A stretch of 26,630 nucleotides of DNA from a virus: the IMG/VR virus record IMGVR_UViG_3300008217_000067, positions 1 through 26,630 of that record; one strand, 5' to 3'. Below the pieces are notes generated by a model. It was not told the origin of the DNA. It saw only the letters and a program-made list of their open reading frames with translations, and made no database searches. Positions 20,635 through 26,630 of the stretch are shown one piece after another (within the stretch, counting starts at the first letter, position 1; each line of letters starts with the position of its first letter). A program made the position numbers and the translations under genes.

Positions 20635-20664
20635 AATGCCCCGGGAGGTATCCCGGCAGGCATT
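20635..20664. repeat. Strong hairpin, 12 bp with a 2-base bulge
   Basis: AATGCC and CCGGGA are followed by a GGTA loop, then TCCCGG, an unpaired CA, and GGCATT. All 12 positions pair. It lies 5 bases from the inverted repeat at 20557-20629. Confidence 0.85.
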
Positions 20665-20689
20665 GCTAGAGTGCCACCAGGGTAGGACG

Positions 20690-21034
20690 CTAGATCACGC
20701 CGCCTTTGACTATAGACACCATGAGGAACAGGGTCCCGCCAACGCTGACCTCAAAGTCTATGACGTCGCCTATCTCTGCCTCCCATGCCAAAGCGGTGCA
20801 CTGGCCCGCGTCTAAGGCGTGGAGAAGCAAATCCCTAGAAGCAACGCCGCCCCTAGTGTGCTCAATGGTCAGATTCGCTGCTGTCGAATGGTTGACTGAG
20901 ATCCGCAGCGCCGCCGACTGAGGCATAGTCAACGGCTCCGCAGGGGTGCCTAGGTTCGCGAACACGGGCTGACCCGCTACCGCGGTTACCTCGAACAACG
21001 ACCCAAGCGGCACCAGGCTTTGAAGACTCGTCAT
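20690..21034 (-). CDS. Small beta-rich virion-region protein (114 aa)
   Basis: The ATG at 21034 has GAGGAG about 6 bases upstream. The sequence is a row of beta strands with Gly/Pro turns (SLFEVTAVAGQPVFANLG, LRISVNHSTAANLTIEHTR) and ends VSVGGTLFLMVSIVKGGVI, suggesting a small beta sandwich. No family was recognised. It follows two fibre/decoration-like genes 3 bases apart, so a head-surface or fibre-associated role is plausible. It is the last gene before the structured gap. Confidence 0.65.
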   Translation of the reverse strand: MTSLQSLVPLGSLFEVTAVAGQPVFANLGTPAEPLTMPQSAALRISVNHSTAANLTIEHTRGGVASRDLLLHALDAGQCTALAWEAEIGDVIDFEVSVGGTLFLMVSIVKGGVI

Positions 21035-21037
21035 AGG

Positions 21038-21907
21038 CTACTCCTCGTATCCCAGCATGACTCCGGACATTGTCAGTGTGCCCGTTGCCTCGTCCCAGAA
21101 TACGCCCGTAGAAAAAGGCAAAGGCTCCGCGAATGCGTGAGCAATCGTGGTTACTGTCGAGGAGCCTGCGCCAGGGTCTGGAACGAACAGCGGGAGCACA
21201 ATCGATCCGGCCACCGTGGTCCCGTCTCTGATCAGCAGCTGGCCAAGGTTATTAGCTGTTTGCTCGACGGTCACCAGTAGGTCGGTAATGTAGAGCACCT
21301 TGCCGCCCGTCACCGTGTACTCCAGCGTCGGCGCGGTGATCGCGTTTGTGACTATCTGAATCGGCGTCCTACCAGGTAGCTGCGAGGGCCGAGCGCCAGA
21401 GACAACCTGCAGATTCTGGAATGTGCCAGCAGCGTTGGTTGTCGGAGCGACGCTGACGTTGTTGTAGGCTCCTCCCGAGTCTGCCCCCACGAGGATAGAC
21501 CTGTTTAGCTGCGTCACCATTCCGCCCGCAATGAACGAGCCCACGCCCAGGATCTGCGGGCTCAGGCTTGTGTGGAGCAACTTCTGTTCAAAGAAAAAGT
21601 CACCCTGGGGCGTCGCGCCATTCGTGTAGACGTATCGGTTAAATGGAGTGAACGCGGGTGCGCTGAACAACTGGAAGCCGTCGGCAGCGCTGTAGGGAAT
21701 CGTGAGCAGTCGCACCTCGTCTAGCCCGGCGGCGTCGGAGTACCAACGAATCGTGATCGTCCCGTCCTGGTCAGAGACGATCCTGGTGTCTACCTGTGTC
21801 CACCCGCGCAGGTCAATAACTCCCGAGTCGAAAACAGCCGCAGCGCCAAGGTTGGCGGTGGTCTGGAATACCTGCTCTGCTGCAGGCTCTGCCGGTTGAT
21901 AAGCCAT
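21038..21907 (-). CDS. Beta-rich fibre or head-surface protein (289 aa)
   Basis: The start is the ATG at 21907 with AGGGAG about 7 bases upstream; the longer frame to 22048 runs into the previous gene without a site. Residues 10-150 look like a jelly-roll domain (VFDSGVIDLRGWTQVDTRIVSDQDGTITIRWYSDAAG and on, seen at 21850-21700). The second half has further strands and Gly/Thr-rich loops (LEYTVTGGKVLYITDLLVTVE), as in phage appendage proteins. It lies between MuF and protease-scaffold genes, beside another fibre-like gene, which suggests head fibres or decoration. Family not identified. Confidence 0.65.
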   Translation of the reverse strand: MAYQPAEPAAEQVFQTTANLGAAAVFDSGVIDLRGWTQVDTRIVSDQDGTITIRWYSDAAGLDEVRLLTIPYSAADGFQLFSAPAFTPFNRYVYTNGATPQGDFFFEQKLLHTSLSPQILGVGSFIAGGMVTQLNRSILVGADSGGAYNNVSVAPTTNAAGTFQNLQVVSGARPSQLPGRTPIQIVTNAITAPTLEYTVTGGKVLYITDLLVTVEQTANNLGQLLIRDGTTVAGSIVLPLFVPDPGAGSSTVTTIAHAFAEPLPFSTGVFWDEATGTLTMSGVMLGYEE

Positions 21908-21917
21908 TCCGTGCTCC

Positions 21918-22466
21918 CTAGTAGATCCACCAGCCAACGCCGTCGCTGACCATGCTGATTTGCTCGTACTGCTTCTTGAGGTCCAGGCCAGTCGCGGAGT
22001 AGTCCGTCCCGTCAATGTCGACGCCTGCGCCGCTGGTGCGAACCTCAATACTGGTGACGGTGCCTGTGATCACCTTGACCGCCACTCTTGCGTCTGCTGC
22101 AGGGGCAGGAAGCGTGATCACACAAGTAGCCGCGTCGACCAAGACGAACTCACCGTCGACCGCAGACCGGGCCGCTGTCGTCTCTGTGACCACAGACCAG
22201 ACGACGCCGCCGCCGCCCGGGAGGCTTCCGACCGTGATCCTTTTCTTAGCGTTAGCCGCGGCTGAATCCTCGATCAGCAGCAAGTCGGCGGCGACAGGCG
22301 TGGGCTTCAAAGCCACAGCTACGATCTCGCCAGCCGTGTCGTCGTGGATCGCTGTAGCGTCCGCGCCGTCGGCTACGGCCGGATTCGGATAGGTCCCAGA
22401 TAGGTCGCCTCCCGCGGGGCCCGTAGGGGCGCCGCCGCCGCCGCCTTGTGGTGGATCCCAGCCCAT
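21918..22466 (-). CDS. Fibre-like protein with GDLSGTYPNP motif (182 aa)
   Basis: The ATG at 22466 has AAGGAG about 6 bases upstream. The N-terminus is Gly/Pro-rich and contains GGDLSGTYPNPAVADG, a short motif widespread in phage fibre and appendage proteins. A linker with DDTAGEIVAVALK and DLLLIEDSA follows. The last 90 residues form a compact beta domain (FVLVDAATCVITLPAP to YEQISMVSDGVGWWIY) of the kind seen at fibre ends. It follows MuF and precedes another beta-rich protein. Head fibre or decoration is the likely role; the motif is seen, the location is inferred. Confidence 0.7.
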   Translation of the reverse strand: MGWDPPQGGGGGAPTGPAGGDLSGTYPNPAVADGADATAIHDDTAGEIVAVALKPTPVAADLLLIEDSAAANAKKRITVGSLPGGGGVVWSVVTETTAARSAVDGEFVLVDAATCVITLPAPAADARVAVKVITGTVTSIEVRTSGAGVDIDGTDYSATGLDLKKQYEQISMVSDGVGWWIY

Positions 22467-22481
22467 GTTGTCTCCTTCGCG

Positions 22482-23369
22482 CTAGGGTATCAGGGCCCGG
22501 CGGCCCGTGAAACCAGGATCCGGCATGAACCCTGGCGGTGCTTGTACGAACCGTGCCACCGCGCCGCCCGGGTGGCTGAGGCCCAGCGCCACCATTTCGG
22601 GAGTGGGCACGATCTCTAAGGCGCAGCGGCAATTGTATCCGTTAGGCGGTGCGTGCAGAGACCATACCGGGTCGTCGACATGCGCGATCAGGTCCTCTCC
22701 CGCCTTGTGGTTCGAGCGCAGGTCTACGTCATTGGTCACGACATAGCGCCAGCCAGACGCCGCCCGCTGGACTGCTGGACGCCGAGCCTGCGCGGCCCGG
22801 CCCTCGGTGTATGCGCTGCTCGTTACCGTGCGGAAGACGGTATCCGCATACGCGCGCGTGATCGAGTCGTTGCCTTCTCGCAGCTGCATTTGGATCCTGG
22901 TGACTGCCTCCTCCTCGCCGAGTCCGCCACGCAGGGACCGGACGAATGTCTCGCGCACCTTCTTTGTGATAGTGACAGACGTAGACCGGGCGAGCGCGAA
23001 GCCGCGGGCCTCCCATGCGTCTCGAGTGGCGATCCAGCCCTCAGCCAAGACCGGATAGCGCTGGAGGATCGCTATGGCAGCCTCTACGAACGGGACCTTG
23101 GCCGCGAAGCTGACCCGCTGCGATCCTTCGGGCTTTGGCAGCGTGATCCCTTGCGCGCGGAGCTCGAGCAGCAGTCGGCGGCGGCCCAGCAGATCGGCAG
23201 CTGCCATGAGAGCGCCTAGGTCTTTGCCTAGCCGCTCCTGTAGCACGCCGACTCGCTCTAGGTCCCCGCGCAGCTTGGCGACGCCGATACCCGCTAGAGC
23301 ATTGGCCAGGACGCGGGCCGATTGGGCGTGCAAGCGGTCGAGCTCTTCGTGCGCGGAGAGCGTCGTCAT
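22482..23369 (-). CDS. MuF / SPP1 gp7-type head morphogenesis protein (295 aa)
   Basis: The ATG at 23369 overlaps the upstream TGA (ATGA). The N-terminal 130 residues are helical. The C-terminal part holds the family signature (PF04233): a helix with ITRAYADTVFRTVTSSAYTEGR, then NDVDLRSNHKAGE (Asp214, Asp216, His221), and PPNGYNCRC at 241-249. These proteins are minor head components that bind the portal and act in head assembly and DNA entry. Here four small genes stand between it and the portal gene. Confidence 0.9.
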   Translation of the reverse strand: MTTLSAHEELDRLHAQSARVLANALAGIGVAKLRGDLERVGVLQERLGKDLGALMAAADLLGRRRLLLELRAQGITLPKPEGSQRVSFAAKVPFVEAAIAILQRYPVLAEGWIATRDAWEARGFALARSTSVTITKKVRETFVRSLRGGLGEEEAVTRIQMQLREGNDSITRAYADTVFRTVTSSAYTEGRAAQARRPAVQRAASGWRYVVTNDVDLRSNHKAGEDLIAHVDDPVWSLHAPPNGYNCRCALEIVPTPEMVALGLSHPGGAVARFVQAPPGFMPDPGFTGRRALIP

Positions 23370-23788
23370 GCTGCCATGAGAATTAGCGGAATGACCTTAA
23401 CGGCGATTTGGCCCAGGTCTTTGAGAAGGCCCCGCACCTCTGCCCAGGCTCGTTCTCGGTTGACCCGCTCGCGTATTGCTTCCTCTGAAGCGTCGCGGCT
23501 AGCGGCCAGCCGCTCAGAGAACGTCGCGCCCTGCGCTAGGTAGTCAATCTCGGCCTGGTCCTCTTCGCCTAAATGGAACCTGGCGAGCAGAGACACAAGC
23601 CCGCCAGCGCCTAGGTGACCGAGAGAGGTAGACTTGTCGCCGATCTTATCTAGGGCCATTTTGGCAATGTCCCGCTCGGGCCCGTTGAGGTTCTCGTCGG
23701 CGAGGTGCTTGGCCCGCTCTACGATCCGCTCTACGACCTCTGGTGATCTGTCCTCTGCCAGGTTTGCCAGCTTGTCCAGGAGGCTCAT
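23366..23788 (-). CDS. Helical protein with hydrophobic C-terminus (140 aa)
   Basis: The ATG at 23788 overlaps the upstream TGA (ATGA); the frame's earlier start at 23887 lies in the previous gene. Most of the chain is amphipathic helix (DKLANLAEDRSPEVVERIVE and further), rich in Glu/Arg. The last 16 residues (LGQIAVKVIPLILMAA) are hydrophobic and could be a short tail anchor. No family was recognised. It is the last of four small genes between portal and MuF. Confidence 0.65.
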   Translation of the reverse strand: MSLLDKLANLAEDRSPEVVERIVERAKHLADENLNGPERDIAKMALDKIGDKSTSLGHLGAGGLVSLLARFHLGEEDQAEIDYLAQGATFSERLAASRDASEEAIRERVNRERAWAEVRGLLKDLGQIAVKVIPLILMAA

Positions 23789-24048
23789 TTCTCGTATCCC
23801 TCTGGGACCTTGCCTAGTGCCTTCATGCGCTCGTATACAGCCTCTGAGAGCTTGGTCCCGTCGAGGTTGTAGAGTTGCGCTGACCATGACTCCTCGCCCA
23901 CCAGGCCGATCGTGCGTGCTTCAGGAGGCAGCGTGGCGTCGTTCGCGTGCCCACGCTGTATCCCGATTTCTTTGCGGGCCTGGTCGATAGCTGCCGCAGA
24001 GACGCAACCCATGGTTAGCGCGAGTATGCTAAGCGCTAGGATTCTCAC
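23785..24048 (-). CDS. Putative small lipoprotein (87 aa)
   Basis: The GTG at 24048 has AGGAAGG about 6 bases upstream and overlaps the previous gene by 20 bases. The N-terminus (MRILALSILALTMGCVSAA) is a signal peptide with a cysteine at 15 after Met-Gly, a lipobox-like site though not the canonical L-A-G-C. The rest is polar. Small lipoproteins next to membrane-anchored coiled-coil proteins are typical of the outer-membrane spanin (Rz1) of Gram-negative phages. The role in lysis is inference; if right, the host is Gram-negative. Confidence 0.6.
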   Translation of the reverse strand: MRILALSILALTMGCVSAAAIDQARKEIGIQRGHANDATLPPEARTIGLVGEESWSAQLYNLDGTKLSEAVYERMKALGKVPEGYEK

Positions 24049-24409
24049 TTGAATCCTTCCTGGGCTTCTTCAGCCGGTCTGTAATTCTCTCGACGTCTGC
24101 CTCTAGGCCAGCGTCCCATAGCTTATTGACCTCAACGCCTAGCTTGGTTGCCTTGTCTCTGGCCAGACGCTTTACCAGTTTGCCCGCTGCCGGGTGCTGC
24201 TGGTGCGTCTCTTCTACAGCTTCGATAACAGCCTGTAGCTTCTTCCCGCCCCTGATCGCTTTGGCCAGAACTGGAATGAGCGTCGTCAGGGCTCCTATCA
24301 GGATCACCCACTCTTCCACCAAGAGCCCAAAAGGCCTCGAGCCCGCAGACGATTGGGTCAGGGCGTCAGAGACCACAGGCGCGACGCTTTGTGCCAGTAG
24401 GTCTATCAT
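24029..24409 (-). CDS. Single-span membrane protein, holin-like (126 aa)
   Basis: The ATG at 24409 overlaps the upstream TGA (ATGA); the frame's earlier GTG at 24463 would lie in the previous gene. Residues 31-52 (VEEWVILIGALTTLIPVLAKA) form one membrane span. The rest is charged: helices with KKLQAVIEAVEETHQQ and a very polar Lys/Asp-rich C-terminus. It could be a holin or another lysis-linked membrane protein, as the neighbours suggest, but nothing specific was recognised. Confidence 0.6.
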   Translation of the reverse strand: MIDLLAQSVAPVVSDALTQSSAGSRPFGLLVEEWVILIGALTTLIPVLAKAIRGGKKLQAVIEAVEETHQQHPAAGKLVKRLARDKATKLGVEVNKLWDAGLEADVERITDRLKKPRKDSSENPSA

Positions 24410-24681
24410 TCCGGAATCTTTAGCTTCAGATCTGGGTTCAGGAACCGGAGCTCTGACCCCCACAGCTTCTGGTCGGTTGTCGACCAGGCTAGGTTGTCTC
24501 TGTCTTCCAGCTTCTCAAGCCGCCGGTCCTGCCTCTCCAGGGCCACCATGATCGCTGAGAATTGGGCATTGAAGTAGCCCCACCCAACAGACAGCGCAAC
24601 AACAAGAGTGACCACCAGGCCCACAGGCATAAGCGTCGCCTTGCTTAGGACAGATCCCTGATCACTAGGAACCAGGCTCAC
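24406..24681 (-). CDS. Membrane-anchored coiled-coil protein, spanin- or holin-like (91 aa)
   Basis: The GTG at 24681 overlaps the portal gene's TGA (GTGA); the site before it is only G-rich. One membrane span lies at about 17-36 (LMPVGLVVTLVVALSVGWGY), followed by a short coiled coil (ALERQDRRLEKLEDRD) and a polar C-terminus. Span plus coiled coil is the plan of inner-membrane spanins (Rz type) and of some holins. Together with the lipoprotein gene downstream it suggests a lysis cassette. The role is inference. Confidence 0.6.
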   Translation of the reverse strand: MSLVPSDQGSVLSKATLMPVGLVVTLVVALSVGWGYFNAQFSAIMVALERQDRRLEKLEDRDNLAWSTTDQKLWGSELRFLNPDLKLKIPE

Positions 24682-26138
24682 GCTACGCCCCGCCCCAGGT
24701 TCGCCATGAGCTCAAACGGACTAGGGAGCGTAGGCATGCCGTAGTCGCCGTTAGCATTAGGCCCAGGGAGTTCCGGCGGTGCCTGCTCTGGTGGCTGCTC
24801 GGCCTCTGGCGCGGCGAAGCCTAGACCCGCAAGCGGCGAGGCCGCCCCGCCTTCGATCACGTCGTCTCCTGGTAGCGGCATAGTGAATCCGACTTTTTCA
24901 TAGACCTCACGCGCGCGGAGCTTGACTCCAGCGCCCAAGAGAACCGCGATCAGATCCGCGGCCTCCTTCGGGTCTTCTTTTTTGCGCTGGTCGATCTTGA
25001 GGGTAGGCATTTGAGCCGGGCCCACCTGAGCCATGATCTGGTCCCGGTTAAGCCGCCAGATTAGGCCTAGAAGGTCCCTAGTCAGGTCGTCAGCCAATCG
25101 TGCCCGGTCTGCCTGAATCAGCGCCTCTGTGCTGTTCTCTTGGACCTCACCCAGCGCTCGAGAGCCGCCGTCGCCCTCGAGGGTCGGCAGAGTAGAGCCA
25201 AGGATTGCAGTTACCTGGGCGTTATCTAGATAGCCCAGGATCCATTGCAGCAGCTGCCAGCCCTCGCCGATCCCATTATAGGTCTTGAGCTCGTCTCTTG
25301 AGTCGTGGACCAGGACATGTCTCGACCGCTGCTTGCCCAGCTCCCGCTGCCAGTCGCCCGCGATCTTGGCGGTAGAGTTTAGGTCCCCGCCGACAGGCCG
25401 CCCGTCGGCTGCGCGCAGGTTGTCGATCGCGATAGTGATCAGGCCTTGACCGAATCTCTCACCCGCTGACGTGAGATCCTGCAGTGATCGGGCCTTCGTC
25501 GACTGGAAGTAATAGAGCGTGTCGAGCAGCCCGCGCCCGTAGCCCAGGCTCGATTCAACGGCTTCATAGACAGAGCGGATAAACCACTCAGGGTGCGTCA
25601 AGGGCTCCCAGCCTCGGCGCTCGACTGACCACAGCTGCCAATGCATTGCCTTGGTCTTCGGGTCACGCTCGAGGCGGAACCGCCGCCTGTCGACGTCCTG
25701 CAGGCGCTCGGGAACCCACCAGTTCAGCGGTACTGGGTCGTCGCCGCCTGGGAGCGTCCCAGCAATTATGTTCTTCCTGGAACCCGTGATCCTGGCGTAG
25801 GAGGATCCCTGGAAGATCGCATTAGCGAGACAGATCCGCGCGTCAGTGAAGCCGCTGATCTTCCGCAGCAGGTCCTCGCAGATCTTCGCCGCGGCCTCGT
25901 CTTCTGGGCGCTCGGAGGCAGAGACCACGCGCACCTCTGCTGCGGCTACCAGGTGCTTTCGAAACCTGATCGCGTGTGCGGCTACAGGGTCCCGCAGGAT
26001 CTTCTCGTAAATCTGCCTATCGGACTGGAGCGCGAACGAAGGATCGTAGACCCAGTCCCTGTTCTTTATTGCGTCAGAGAGCGCGTTTACATAGCGCGTA
26101 TAGGCTGACTGGGACCCCTGTGGGAAGACCTGCGACAT
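24678..26138 (-). CDS. Portal protein, DUF935 / Mu gp29-like (486 aa)
   Basis: The ATG at 26138 follows the upstream stop by 3 bases; no clear ribosome binding site is seen, so re-initiation after the upstream gene is likely. The family pattern of Mu-type portals is present: an N-terminal DPVAAHAIRFRKHLVAAAEVRV block, a WVPERLQDVDRRRFRLERD core, a WFIRSVYEAVESSLGYGRGLLD segment and a YNGIGEGWQLLQWILGYLDNAQVTAILGSTL part near the centre of the second half, then a Pro-rich tail. It forms the dodecameric ring at the vertex through which DNA enters. Head genes follow in the usual order, except for the small-gene insertion. Confidence 0.88.
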   Translation of the reverse strand: MSQVFPQGSQSAYTRYVNALSDAIKNRDWVYDPSFALQSDRQIYEKILRDPVAAHAIRFRKHLVAAAEVRVVSASERPEDEAAAKICEDLLRKISGFTDARICLANAIFQGSSYARITGSRKNIIAGTLPGGDDPVPLNWWVPERLQDVDRRRFRLERDPKTKAMHWQLWSVERRGWEPLTHPEWFIRSVYEAVESSLGYGRGLLDTLYYFQSTKARSLQDLTSAGERFGQGLITIAIDNLRAADGRPVGGDLNSTAKIAGDWQRELGKQRSRHVLVHDSRDELKTYNGIGEGWQLLQWILGYLDNAQVTAILGSTLPTLEGDGGSRALGEVQENSTEALIQADRARLADDLTRDLLGLIWRLNRDQIMAQVGPAQMPTLKIDQRKKEDPKEAADLIAVLLGAGVKLRAREVYEKVGFTMPLPGDDVIEGGAASPLAGLGFAAPEAEQPPEQAPPELPGPNANGDYGMPTLPSPFELMANLGRGVA

Positions 26139-26141
26139 GAT

Positions 26142-26411
26142 CTAAGACAGCGCCTGGTTGACGGCCAGTTTCCCGGTGGGGACGCCGTTTACCTTCTCGA
26201 GGTGGATCTCGGTGATCGTGGCAGGCACAGCGGGGAGTCCAAGGACGTTATCCAGCGTCGTCTGGGTGTCCGCATAGCACTCGTCCCGCGGGGCCTCCGA
26301 ATCGCTCGCCAGGCGGGTGAACCGGATAACGGAGTCCTGGCAGGACTCGGCTCGTTGGAGCAGATCGCCAACTGCTGCCATTTGATCTGAGGTGAGGTCG
26401 TACTCGGGCAT
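26142..26411 (-). CDS. Small acidic hypothetical protein (89 aa)
   Basis: The ATG at 26411 has AGGAG about 7 bases upstream. The first half is helical and acidic (DLTSDQMAAVGDLLQRAES) with cysteines at 24 and 45; the second half ends in beta-like segments (TITEIHLEKVNGVPTGKLAV). No family was recognised. It stands between a fibre-type protein and the portal with 3-9 base gaps. Confidence 0.65.
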   Translation of the reverse strand: MPEYDLTSDQMAAVGDLLQRAESCQDSVIRFTRLASDSEAPRDECYADTQTTLDNVLGLPAVPATITEIHLEKVNGVPTGKLAVNQALS

Positions 26412-26420
26412 GGGTTTCTC

Positions 26421-26630
26421 CTAAGCCACAATTGCGCGGTCTGTCATGCGTCGCCAGTCGATCCCGTCAGAGAACGCTGGGATTGCCCCGCCGGTCTCGT
26501 CGCTGACATAAATAATGCGTGCCGCTGTAGCAGCAGAAGGGAGTGTGGCTACGGTAAACGTCGCGAGCTCCACAGGGTTAGTGAAAGCAGAGGCTGCCTC
26601 ACTCAGCGTCAGCCGAGTAACAGCAGTCTG
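26421..26630 (-). CDS. C-terminal part of a fibre/virion protein, 5' end missing
   Basis: The frame is open from the window edge to the TAG at 26421-26423 (69 codons visible). It contains the pattern FTVATLPSATAARIIYVSDETG followed by AFSDGIDWRRMTDRAIVA, seen here as two adjacent strands. This is a widespread terminal domain of phage structural proteins, in which a strand, a Asp-Gly-x-x-Trp-Arg-Arg turn and a last strand close the chain. It is upstream of the portal gene in the same transcription direction. The full size is unknown. Confidence 0.75.
   Translation of the reverse strand, partial: QTAVTRLTLSEAASAFTNPVELATFTVATLPSAATAARIIYVSDETGGAIPAFSDGIDWRRMTDRAIVA

Larger units (their letters stand above)
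20501..20689. other. Structured intergenic region in the late block
   Basis: About 190 bases without a convincing gene, the longest gap in the minus-strand block. It holds a 13-bp inverted repeat with a 47-base loop and, directly beside it, a 12-bp hairpin with a 4-base loop. Neither is followed by a T run on either strand, so they do not look like standard terminators. Confidence 0.7.

Noticed and set aside
20142-20663. Minus-strand frame of 173 codons across the structured gap
   Set aside because: Its start lies in the hairpin, it has no ribosome binding site, and it is the out-of-frame shadow of the zinc-ribbon gene.
1-26630. CRISPR array, tRNA genes, diversity-generating retroelement, integrase or transposase
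   Set aside because: No regular repeat-spacer units, no cloverleaf, no reverse transcriptase motif or template/variable repeat pair, and no integrase or transposase motif was seen on reading both strands.

Overview
The window looks like part of a GC-rich genome of a tailed bacteriophage (or prophage). Its head genes are Mu-like: a DUF935/gp29-type portal, a MuF/SPP1-gp7 head morphogenesis protein, an I/Z-type protease-scaffold, a gpT-type major capsid protein and a gpG-type virion morphogenesis protein. No tRNA, rRNA, CRISPR array, IS element, integrase, transposase, terminase or endolysin was recognised here. The host and lifestyle therefore cannot be read from this piece, although high GC, frequent GTG starts and clear GGAGG-type ribosome binding sites fit a high-GC bacterium.

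Layout. (1) Positions 1-2918, plus strand: an early or accessory arm. It starts with the 3' part of a Cas4/RecB-like PD-(D/E)XK nuclease with an Fe-S-type cysteine motif. A chain of very small genes follows (29-92 aa), mostly joined by ATGA/GTGA/TAGTG overlaps, and ends in a zinc-finger protein with a duplicated CGNR-like module. Short DNA repeats sit exactly on several of these gene junctions. (2) Positions 2910-3618: a RusA-like Holliday junction resolvase on the minus strand, and a 50-aa plus-strand gene that starts about 120 bp from it. (3) Positions 3615-26630, minus strand: a late virion operon, transcribed from right to left. From upstream to downstream it runs: a partial fibre-type protein, a small gene, portal, four small membrane/lipoprotein-type genes, MuF, two beta-rich fibre/decoration proteins, a small beta protein, a structured intergenic region, a zinc-ribbon protein, protease-scaffold with a nested scaffold start, decoration protein, major capsid, terminator, two further head-region proteins, connector-like protein, gpG-like protein, tube-like protein, a small gene, terminator-like tail protein, a short tape-measure candidate, two large tail-tip proteins, a glycosyltransferase-like protein, a 1141-aa fibre and a coiled-coil protein.

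How it works together. The minus-strand block encodes capsid assembly (portal, MuF, protease/scaffold, capsid, decoration), the head-tail joint, and a tail with no visible sheath gene and only a short tape-measure candidate. This suggests a short non-contractile tail. Genes within the block are densely coupled by 1-14 base overlaps. Expression is tuned by a rho-independent terminator just after the capsid gene and possibly by a hairpin covering the ribosome binding site of the last gene.

The points most worth attention are the repeated start-site DNA modules in the early arm, the antisense ribbon-helix-helix gene with a nearby 190-bp region of strong inverted repeats, the nested scaffold start, the membrane/lipoprotein cassette between portal and MuF, and the glycosyltransferase in the tail cassette.
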